A stretch of DNA of 64,000 nt from UBA4416 sp040386075 (lineage in GTDB: Bacteria; Bacteroidota; Bacteroidia; B-17B0; Aurantibacillaceae): positions 37,383 through 101,382 of the forward strand of contig JAZKGE010000041.1 of NCBI GenBank assembly GCA_040386075.1, written 5' to 3'. Position 1 is the stretch's first letter, and each line of letters begins with the position of its first letter. This document shows positions 1 through 6,839 of the stretch, in pieces. Under the pieces are notes generated by a model. It was not told where the DNA came from. It worked only from the letters and a program-made list of their open reading frames with translations, and did not search any database. Position numbers and translations under genes: made by a program.

Positions 1-1082
1 GTATACAGAACGGGATTGATACTGAAGAAGTGTTTAAATATTTAGACCTGGTTGTCACTTCAATTGCAGCCGACATTGTTCCTATTACCGGCGAGAACCG
101 TGTATTGGCCCATTATGGCTTAAAGAAATTAAACACAGATCCCCGTCCGGGTTTAAAAGCACTGTTAGCACTTAACAAACAACAGGACAAAGAACTGGAT
201 GTGAACACACTGGTATTTACCATCGCGCCACGCATTAATGCAGCCGGACGAATAGAACACGGTTCTAAAGCTGTTGAATTATTGATCAGTGATACAGATG
301 AAGCCACTGAGTTCTCTAAAAAAATAAACGAAACCAATTTACAACGCAGGGATATTGACATTAGCATTACCGACGAAGCGTTTGAAACCATGGACCTCGA
401 TCCGATCACACCTTTCAAAAAATCAACGGTACTATTTAATCCATCCTGGCACAAAGGTGTTGTAGGCATTGTGGCTTCGCGCATGATAGAGCGTTACTAC
501 AAACCAACCATTATCTTAACCGAATCTAACGGTATGGCCACAGGCTCGGCACGCAGTGTGAAAGATTTTGATGTGTACACCGCCATTGAAAACTGCAGTC
601 ATTTACTGGAGCAGTTTGGCGGACATAAATTTGCAGCAGGCTTATCTTTAAAAACAGAGAATGTGAAAGCTTTCACCGAAGCTTTTGAGAACGAAGTATC
701 TCGCAGCATTAAAGATCACATGCTCATTCCTGTAGTGGAAGTTGACCTGGAAATTACACTTGATGACATCAGCGATAAACTCATCCGCATCTTAAACCAA
801 TTTGCACCACATGGTCCGCATAACATGACACCTACTTTTTGCAGCCGTGCTGTGTTAGATACAGGCTTTGCCAAAGTGGTTGGCAACAACCATTTGAAAT
901 TAGAAGTTTACCAACCCAACACAAAGCTTACCAAAATAGAAGCCATTGCTTTTAATAAAGGAGATTATTTAAATTTCCTGAAACGCAACATCCCTGTTGA
1001 TATCGTTTATAAAATCAAAGTAAATGAGTTTAGGGGGACAACCAGCATTCAATTAATGATAGAAGAGATCAAGGCTGGTTAA
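1..1082 (+). CDS. recJ: Single-stranded-DNA exonuclease RecJ, 5'-truncated by window edge
   Basis: C-terminal ~359 residues of RecJ, a cytoplasmic 5'-3' ssDNA exonuclease used in RecF-pathway recombination and excision repair. The frame is already open at base 3, so the N-terminal part of the DHH catalytic region lies left of the window, and the internal GTG at 30 is not the start. Seen: the end of the DHH region (GENRVLAHYGLKKLN near the left edge), a DHHA1 domain with WHKGVVGIVASR and the diagnostic FGGHKFAAG motif, and an OB-like C-terminal domain. The last 22 codons (1017-1082) are present again, imperfectly, at 1430-1495. Family assignment is firm. Confidence 0.95.
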   Translation, partial: IQNGIDTEEVFKYLDLVVTSIAADIVPITGENRVLAHYGLKKLNTDPRPGLKALLALNKQQDKELDVNTLVFTIAPRINAAGRIEHGSKAVELLISDTDEATEFSKKINETNLQRRDIDISITDEAFETMDLDPITPFKKSTVLFNPSWHKGVVGIVASRMIERYYKPTIILTESNGMATGSARSVKDFDVYTAIENCSHLLEQFGGHKFAAGLSLKTENVKAFTEAFENEVSRSIKDHMLIPVVEVDLEITLDDISDKLIRILNQFAPHGPHNMTPTFCSRAVLDTGFAKVVGNNHLKLEVYQPNTKLTKIEAIAFNKGDYLNFLKRNIPVDIVYKIKVNEFRGTTSIQLMIEEIKAG

Positions 1083-1257
1083 TTTTGTTTCGATCGGAGT
1101 TTTATCCCCCTCTGGAGGGGGCGCAGGGGGAGGATGTTCTCTGTCACTTCGAGCGAAGTCGAGAAGCGTTCCATGAAAACTTTCTCTTTTAACGTAACGT
1201 CACCCTGAACTTGTTTCAGGGTCTCTAGTTAATGCAAATCTAGAAGTTTTTTTAATA
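1083..1257. repeat. Cluster of short hairpin repeats downstream of recJ
   Basis: Three separate small inverted repeats follow the recJ stop. At 1106-1121 a CCCCCTC/GAGGGGG hairpin with a 2-nt loop is followed by more G-runs. At 1147-1166 there is CTTCGAGCGAAGTCGAGAAG; a related copy on the other strand sits at 59568-59592. At 1202-1222 ACCCTGAA...TTCAGGGT is preceded by AACGTC; a reverse-strand relative is at 55108-55130. No coding capacity is seen. The pieces resemble short palindromes that recur in many Bacteroidota genomes (recollection, not checked). Confidence 0.7.
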
Positions 1258-1429
1258 GGGCGTGCCAGCGCAACCTACTCCCACTCCGCTCAGCATCCAA
1301 GGCGCCGTCGGGCTGACCCACTGGCTTCGAGAGCCTCAGCCACCGGTCATGGACACTGAGGTTCTCGAAGTGTTCCGCTTGCATCCCTCACGCGAGGATC
1401 GCAGCGTTGGAACACAGCGGAGCGGGGTA
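1258..1429 (-). repeat. GC-rich two-hairpin intergenic repeat, copy A (divergent)
   Basis: Begins GGGCGTGCC after an A/T stretch, contains GCCGTCGGGCT, and ends GCTTGCATCCCTCACGCGAG plus about 35 more GC-rich bases, the same order of blocks as copies D and F read on the plus strand. In this copy the usual ATCTTTT...AAAAGGAT hairpin is replaced by a 15-bp stem CTTCGAGAGCCTCAG (1326-1340) with CTGAGGTTCTCGAAG. It abuts directly the duplicated recJ tail at 1430. A 77-codon open frame through it (1262-1495) is not considered a gene. Confidence 0.7.
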
Positions 1430-1495
1430 AAAGTAAATGAGTTTAGAGGTACTACCAGCATTCAATTGATGGTCGAAGAGATCAAGGCTGGTTAA
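1430..1495 (+). pseudogene. Duplicated 3' tail of recJ (last 22 codons)
   Basis: 66 bp that align without gaps to the true recJ end at 1017-1082, with 60 of 66 bases identical by hand alignment. Four of the six differences are silent; only one residue changes (QLMIEE to QLMVEE), and the stop codon is retained. The pattern looks like divergence under coding selection before displacement, as if it came from a sister or foreign recJ. It has no start of its own. Confidence 0.85.
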
Positions 1496-1551
1496 GTTAC
1501 ATCTTTGTAGCTGTAATTGTGTAGGAATGTGTTCCACCTAGTCCACCACAG

Positions 1552-1887
1552 CTAGAACTCGAATAAGTAAACTGCATTTTTTTTTCTAGAGTCGAATTTT
1601 CCACTGCCGCCACAATTTGAAAAGCTGCCATTTCTTTCCACTACATATACACTGTCGATATTTTGAAAATTAAAATAGACAACTTCTCTTGGACCATGTT
1701 TTAAATAGTAAATTTTATGGTCTACAGTTCCTTCTACTATTGGCTGATAAATACCTTGTGCACGATATTGATACTGATAATTGAATTCCCAAGTCCCGCA
1801 ATATTTATTTCGATAGTCAATAAGTCTTTTTTTGCAACCAATTGTCATTAAAAGTAAGATACTTAAATATTTTAATAATCTTGTCAA
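1552..1887 (-). CDS. Small predicted lipoprotein, probably frameshifted near its 3' end
   Basis: 111 residues, starting with a lipoprotein signal peptide (LLKYLSILLLMTIGC, lipobox Cys about residue 18), followed by a short beta-rich domain with GTWEFNYQYQYR. Function is not recognised. The frame ends early just after a run of nine A (plus-strand T run at 1577-1585). Moving by one base at that run opens a different end, reading ...KMQFTYSSSSCGGLGGTHSY..., which stops at 1497-1499, two bases from the recJ tail copy. The Cys/Gly-rich continuation looks like genuine protein, so the 9-A run is either a sequencing error, a true lesion or a slippage switch. Confidence 0.6.
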   Translation of the reverse strand: MTRLLKYLSILLLMTIGCKKRLIDYRNKYCGTWEFNYQYQYRAQGIYQPIVEGTVDHKIYYLKHGPREVVYFNFQNIDSVYVVERNGSFSNCGGSGKFDSRKKNAVYLFEF

Positions 1888-2024
1888 ATGTGTTTTCTAG
1901 GTTGTATATCAGCACTTATTGTCTATCACTTACTTATATCCGCTATAAAAAATCGGCAATGATACACCCATTTGTATAATATCGCTACCAGATAGTGTAT
2001 ATACATGCCTATCAAATATACAAC

Positions 2025-2054
2025 AAAAAGCCACTATTTCTTAGAAGGCTTTTT
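2025..2054. terminator. Hairpin with flanking A and T runs
   Basis: AAAAAGCC...GGCTTTTT, 8-bp stem with a 14-nt loop, followed by TATTTAG. It has the form of an intrinsic terminator, yet no plus-strand gene precedes it and the minus-strand gene at 1552-1887 starts before it. It may end a gene that has been lost, or act as an insulator. Confidence 0.35.
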
Positions 2055-2062
2055 ATTTAGTA

Positions 2063-2143
2063 CGTCATTACGAGAAGGTACGGCGAGGTAATCTCAAACA
2101 TTGATTTGTTGTGTATGAGATCGCTTCGTGCCTCGCGCTGACG
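2063..2143. repeat. Imperfect 81-bp inverted repeat (CGTCA...TGACG)
   Basis: Starts CGTCATTACGAG and ends CTCGCGCTGACG, with AATCTCA and TGAGATCGCTTCG as inner arms around an AT-rich centre. A shortened relative (GAGATTGCTTC...GCAATAACGAG) lies at 9808-9857. It resembles the widespread GTCATTGCGAG palindromic repeat type (from memory). The rest of 1888-2286 shows no gene. Confidence 0.65.
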
Positions 2144-2286
2144 AAGGAATGTGTGTACGTCCTTAATTAAATCACTTATCGCCTTTAATTGATCACTTAT
2201 CAGAATTATACAGCCGTTTATTCATTGGATAATTTTTACGTAAAAGATGTAGGTAATTTTATGATCTAACCACTAAATTATTTTTT

Positions 2287-3918
2287 ATGAAAACGCCCAA
2301 TCATTTCAGTAAAATAAATGTCCTGCTTATTTCATGTTTTGGTTTTATCAACGCTATCTTCTGCCAGCAAACCTTTCACAAGGCTTATGCCACGCCGTAT
2401 GATTGCCGTTTGGTTTATTCGCAGGAAACACCTGAAGGAAATATTATTTCGGCCGGAAACTCATTACCCGGAAACACAATCATACCTCCTTATACGTTGC
2501 CCGGCATCAGGGAGCGCATCTGCCTGCTTAAAACAGATGGCGACGGGGATACTCTCTGGACCAAAACTTATGGAGGCATGGATCACTACCGTTGCAATAC
2601 CATGCAACAAACCTCCGATAACGGTTTTATCGTTGGCGGAAGGGTGGTCGACTCTATCATAGGCGATTCAAAGTTCGTATTATTAAAAACCGATCCTAAT
2701 GGTAATATGCAATGGTCTAAAACCTATAACAGCATGGATAATAACGAAGAACTATTTGCCGTGAAACAAACTACCACCGGCGATTACGTGATGGCAGGTA
2801 ATGGCTTTGTGGGTAAAGTTGACGGGAGCGGGAATTTGCTTTGGGCAAAAGATCTGAGAGATCCCGCTGTTAATTTACGCATTCGTTCCCTCGACAATAC
2901 ATCCGACGGAGGCATTATCCTGGGAGGCTCTTTGGATACACTTGGAAAACCATCCTATGCTTATTTAATAAAAATGAATGGTGCAGGAAATATTATTTGG
3001 TCCAAAACATATAATAGTATCTACAATCAATACGACGAAGGTAATTCTGTTTCGCAAACTTCCGACAAAGGTTTTATTTTGACAGGAACAACCTATTATC
3101 CTGTGGGGCCTAATACAGCTGTGAATCATATTTACCTGGTTAAAACCGATTCCCTTGGTAATTTAGTGTGGACCAAAAAATTTGCGAGTGGTGCCAATGA
3201 TACGGGTTATGATGGGAAGCAAACAGCTGATGGTGGTTATATTGTTACGGGTGGTTCCTGGGGAATGGTTGGCAACGGATTAGTGACCAGTAATGCTGTT
3301 TTAATAAGAACAGATGCCATGGGTATTGTAAGCTGGTGCAAATACTATGGCATCATCGTTAACTCGGGCGAACAGCCTGCTTCTGTTTCTCTTACAAATG
3401 GCGGGGGTTATCTGGTGTCGGGAATCACGACCGATAACATGGGATACCCTGATCAATTTTATGTTTTAAAAACAGACGGCTCGGGTAATACAAGTTGTAA
3501 TGGCTATAGCTGGCCCTTGCACGACAGTGTGTATGTATCGGTTGTGCATAATTATAACCAGCCCATTATTAATTTAACTCTTACAACTGCAAACCCTGTT
3601 ATCAATGAAAAGCATTTATTGTGTAATACCATTGATGCCTGCACCATTGGTGCAACAGGTTTACAGGATAACAAGCAACCAGAGCCTCAGGTAAGCATTT
3701 TTCCAAATCCTGCAAACGATATTTTAAATATTGATATGGAAAGTCTGAACGAAAAAAGTTTTATAAAAATATATAATGCTATAGGAGCAGAGGTATTAAC
3801 CGGATCTTTACCGGCTCATCAATCATCACTTAATATTAGCCACTTACAAAGCGGTATTTACTTCGTGAAAATAACTTTGGGTGAAAGTATGATCACTAAA
3901 AAGATCATCAAAAAGTAA
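2287..3918 (+). CDS. Secreted propeller-like protein with T9SS type A sorting domain
   Basis: 543 residues. An N-terminal signal peptide ends near FCQ (about residue 27). Residues ~35-440 hold roughly eight degenerate units of the form LLKTDGDGDTLWTKTYGG...GFIVGG, the delta-60/SBBP-like beta-propeller pattern often annotated as hypothetical surface protein. The C-terminal ~75 residues are a T9SS type A sorting domain (VSIFPNPANDILNI, then SGIYFVKI and a terminal KKIIKK). The protein should be exported across the outer membrane and anchored or released by T9SS. A strong terminator follows at 3942-3974. The ligand or enzymatic role is unknown. Confidence 0.85.
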   Translation: MKTPNHFSKINVLLISCFGFINAIFCQQTFHKAYATPYDCRLVYSQETPEGNIISAGNSLPGNTIIPPYTLPGIRERICLLKTDGDGDTLWTKTYGGMDHYRCNTMQQTSDNGFIVGGRVVDSIIGDSKFVLLKTDPNGNMQWSKTYNSMDNNEELFAVKQTTTGDYVMAGNGFVGKVDGSGNLLWAKDLRDPAVNLRIRSLDNTSDGGIILGGSLDTLGKPSYAYLIKMNGAGNIIWSKTYNSIYNQYDEGNSVSQTSDKGFILTGTTYYPVGPNTAVNHIYLVKTDSLGNLVWTKKFASGANDTGYDGKQTADGGYIVTGGSWGMVGNGLVTSNAVLIRTDAMGIVSWCKYYGIIVNSGEQPASVSLTNGGGYLVSGITTDNMGYPDQFYVLKTDGSGNTSCNGYSWPLHDSVYVSVVHNYNQPIINLTLTTANPVINEKHLLCNTIDACTIGATGLQDNKQPEPQVSIFPNPANDILNIDMESLNEKSFIKIYNAIGAEVLTGSLPAHQSSLNISHLQSGIYFVKITLGESMITKKIIKK

Positions 3919-3941
3919 TAGTAGAACTGATCCTTCCTATT

Positions 3942-3974
3942 AAAAGCACCTCTGAGAGATCAGAGGTGCTTTAT
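3942..3974 (+). terminator. Rho-independent terminator after the propeller protein gene
   Basis: AAAGCACCTCTG / CAGAGGTGCTTT, 12-bp perfect stem, 6-nt loop, followed by ATTATCT. It is 24 bp past the stop of the preceding gene. Confidence 0.85.
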
Positions 3975-4081
3975 TATCTGGTATTGCACTACATTGAGAG
4001 ACATTTACCCTCCTTAAAATCCAAAAGACTTAACTAAAACCCATTCAATTCCTTTCACTAACCGTTTTTTGTATTCACAAA

Positions 4082-4333
4082 ACGACTAGTGGCATCCGCA
4101 AAATGAATTGTGGCACCCGCAAAATGAGTTTGCGCAGCCCAGGAATGAATGTTGGCATCCGCAAAATGGATTTGCGCACCCTAATAATGAATGTTGGCAT
4201 CCGCAAAATGGATAGTGGCACCCGCAAAATGAGTTTGCGCAGCCCAGGAATGAATGTTGGCGCCCGCAAAATGGATTTGCGGAGCCCATAAATGAATCCC
4301 GGCACCTTAACAATGAGTGCTGCGATCTACATT
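4082..4333. repeat. 21-bp minisatellite, about 12 units, with a 105-bp higher-order period
   Basis: Units of 21 bp begin with ATG and alternate between ATGAATGTTGGCATCCGCAAA-like and ATGAGTTTGCGCAGCCCAGGA-like versions (split here only for description). Units 1-5 (4082-4186) correspond in order to units 6-10 (4187-4291); unit 3 (4124-4144) and unit 8 (4229-4249) are identical. Units 11-12 are degenerate. As 21 is a multiple of three, several frames on both strands stay open, but none has a credible start or context, so the array is treated as non-coding. It lies about 100 bp upstream of the next T9SS gene. The rest of 3975-4433 shows nothing else recognisable. Confidence 0.85.
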
Positions 4334-4433
4334 TTCCGAGATTTTGCCGTGAGTTAGCTTCCGGCGAGGCCCAACATTCTCTTAAAATTGTACAGGTCAC
4401 TATTTTTTGTAGTTTTATATAAAAAATGGCTTA

Positions 4434-6689
4434 GTGAATACACATTTTGCAAAATACCTGCTGTACTCTTTACTATTTGTAAATGTAAAAATGTTATACA
4501 GTCAGACCGGTATTACCATGGATAGCCTGGTTAAACAATGGGAGCTCAATGGTGTTCCTGCTGAGCGCGTAAACGACTACCGGGAATATATTTCAAACAG
4601 GTATAAAAAAGAACGCTGTAATTACGGAACTCATACTCAGGCAAACACTCATAAAACCACCACGGAATCGCTGTGCTTTAACCCGGGATTTGAATTATCA
4701 GACTTTAGTAACTGGGCACGAATTACCGGAATATCAAATTCGCAGGGAACTATCATTCCCATGGTTAATTATAATAATACCAGTAGTAACAATTATTCCT
4801 ATAACACATCTGTAATGGGACCCGATTGTTTTGCGATCAATTCTATGATACCATCAGACAGTATTACAGGCGTTGGTTACGACTACTACTCTTTTGATGG
4901 CGTTAAATACAACTTTAAAACCATACCAAATACCGGCGGAAATTATTCGGCCCGTATTGGCCACGCAGACCCAAATTATAAAGCCAGCAAAATTGAATAC
5001 GAATTCAAAATAGCGGCCAACGAACCCTATATCATTTATAATTACGCCTTTGTGTTAAGCGATGGCTCACATGTAGACGGTGAACAGGCTGCTTTTTCGG
5101 TTAAACTAACCGATAGTGTTGGCAATGTTATAACTATGCCGAATTTGCCTTATATGGTAAACGCCAATGATGCTATTGGCAATCCCGACTTTAACTTATC
5201 ATTTATCAAATCGGATATTAATAATGTGTATTACAAAAAATGGACAACTGATACGATCAATTTGTGTGAATATATCGGCCGAACATTTAAACTGGTTTAC
5301 GAGGCTATTGATTGCATACACGGTGCACATTTTTGCTATGCTTATGTGGATGCCAAATGCAGCTCCATTACTATTCCCGCTGGACAAGCCATTTCCTGCA
5401 GGGATTCTTTAAATACAGGTTTTGTTGCTCCACCGGGATACACAAATTATCAGTGGACAGATGCGCATGGCAATCTGTTATCAGCCGCACAAGGTGGCAA
5501 TCAATCGTTTTTAAGCCTTAGTCAATACCTTCAAAATTGCAGTACCGGAAATTGTTCGGTAAATAACAATGATGTGTTTACGTTAACCATGACAACAGAT
5601 ATAGGTTGCGTATTAACTACCCTGTATACTGTCAAAAATTATTCGATCGGCGTGTCATCCTTCAGCCAGATCAATTCCTGTGTTGGAGGAAATAGCGGAA
5701 GCATTAACCTGTTGCCAACCGGAGGATTAAATAACAGTCCTTATAATTATTTGTGGTATAGTAACAACTGTTCAGGCAATGTGATCGGCACATCAAACCC
5801 GCTTACTAATATTCCTGCCGGCGATTATTGTGTACATATCAGTAATGGAAATTGTATTCCAAAAGACACGATCATTCATGTTGCTGCTTTGCCTGACCAG
5901 ATAAAATTTGGAGAAGAAACTTTACCTGCCTGCATCGATTCGTTACATACAATTCATGCCGGTAATGGATCAGATTATTTATGGTACCAAAACAATGTGA
6001 TAGTTCCCAATCAAAATAGTGATTCTCTTCAGATCGATCCTATGGATCTGAATTCATCATACACATCAGTGTATACTAACCCACAGGGTTGTAAGGATTC
6101 AACACTTTTTCATTTAAGCTTAACAGGTCGCTCCACCTTTAGTGTAGTGGCATGTCCCAATGATAGCATTGCGTTATTTGTATCACCCGCTTCACATGAT
6201 CCCGAAACATACCAGTGGTATTTGAATGGTTCTGCTGTTTCAACTGCAGGGCAAAATGATTCTATCAGAACATCCGTGCATCATTCACATTACATGTATG
6301 TAAGCTACTATACAGATAATTGCAAGAAAATAGCAGATGATTTTGTGAAGGTTTTTCCGGAGCAATTATTTTTGCCAGACAGAACCACGAATGTATTTAC
6401 CCCTAACAATGATGGAGCCAATGATATTTTTTATCCTTATGAGCATAGTGATCTGTATTCGCCAAAAGCCATTGACCTGGAAACCAATGAGTATGAATTA
6501 GCTGTTTATAACAGGTGGGGAACTTTGATCTTCAGAGCTATTCAGTATTCGCAAGGTTGGAATGGAAAAACAATAGACAATATACCTGCAAGCGATGGCA
6601 CTTATTTTTGGATAGCGAGCTATGTATCCAATTGCACAACCAAAAGCGAAAAGACCATTAAAAAAGGTTTTGTTCACCTGGTGCGTTAA
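4434..6689 (+). CDS. Large secreted protein with T9SS type B (gliding-motility) C-terminal domain
   Basis: 751 residues from a GTG start; the ATG at 4425 is followed at once by a stop in its frame. The signal peptide ends about residue 24 (KMLYSQ). Residues ~75-310 form a beta-rich, carbohydrate-binding-like module (CFNPGFELSDFSNWARITG); the middle holds Ig-like modules with paired Cys. The last ~95 residues match the gliding-motility C-terminal/CHU_C sorting domain (NVFTPNNDGANDIF, AVYNRWGTLIF, DGTYFW), which directs T9SS export and surface attachment. It ends 9 bp before the displaced dtd fragment. Binding target unknown. Confidence 0.85.
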   Translation: MNTHFAKYLLYSLLFVNVKMLYSQTGITMDSLVKQWELNGVPAERVNDYREYISNRYKKERCNYGTHTQANTHKTTTESLCFNPGFELSDFSNWARITGISNSQGTIIPMVNYNNTSSNNYSYNTSVMGPDCFAINSMIPSDSITGVGYDYYSFDGVKYNFKTIPNTGGNYSARIGHADPNYKASKIEYEFKIAANEPYIIYNYAFVLSDGSHVDGEQAAFSVKLTDSVGNVITMPNLPYMVNANDAIGNPDFNLSFIKSDINNVYYKKWTTDTINLCEYIGRTFKLVYEAIDCIHGAHFCYAYVDAKCSSITIPAGQAISCRDSLNTGFVAPPGYTNYQWTDAHGNLLSAAQGGNQSFLSLSQYLQNCSTGNCSVNNNDVFTLTMTTDIGCVLTTLYTVKNYSIGVSSFSQINSCVGGNSGSINLLPTGGLNNSPYNYLWYSNNCSGNVIGTSNPLTNIPAGDYCVHISNGNCIPKDTIIHVAALPDQIKFGEETLPACIDSLHTIHAGNGSDYLWYQNNVIVPNQNSDSLQIDPMDLNSSYTSVYTNPQGCKDSTLFHLSLTGRSTFSVVACPNDSIALFVSPASHDPETYQWYLNGSAVSTAGQNDSIRTSVHHSHYMYVSYYTDNCKKIADDFVKVFPEQLFLPDRTTNVFTPNNDGANDIFYPYEHSDLYSPKAIDLETNEYELAVYNRWGTLIFRAIQYSQGWNGKTIDNIPASDGTYFWIASYVSNCTTKSEKTIKKGFVHLVR

Positions 6690-6698
6690 TAATAATAC

Positions 6699-6805
6699 CT
6701 ACTTCCTGTTCTTACTATCTATTAAAATAGTAACAGGTCCATCGCTGATAAGACTTATTTTCATATCAGCGCCAAAGATCCTGTTTTGACAGGTTTGTTT
6801 AATAA
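6699..6805 (-). pseudogene. Displaced, frameshifted 3' fragment of dtd
   Basis: 107 bp aligning to the last 36 codons of the intact dtd at 10007-10114, about 86% identical by hand count with one deleted base in the codon for Ser of KTGSFGAD. Most changes are silent or conservative (I/V, S/N, K/E). A 33-bp stretch (6705-6737) is identical to 10013-10045 and forms a stem: CCTGTT (6705-6710) with AACAGG (6732-6737) and inner ACTAT (6714-6718) with ATAGT (6727-6731). It is in the same orientation as dtd, so the two tails are direct repeats around 3.2 kb of DNA. Confidence 0.88.
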
Positions 6806-6839
6806 TCCTTTCAGGCATATAGGATTTTTTTTGTGCTTC

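Noticed and set aside
1262..1495. 77-codon open frame ending in the recJ tail copy
   Set aside because: Its first two thirds are repeat A and only the last 22 codons are protein-like, which is the displaced recJ end; no independent start or context.
4082..4333. Possible CRISPR array
   Set aside because: Units are contiguous and similar throughout, with no unique spacers and no cas genes.
4075..4400. Open frames on both strands through the 21-bp array
   Set aside because: They arise because the period is a multiple of three; no signal peptide, promoter or stop-start logic supports any of them.
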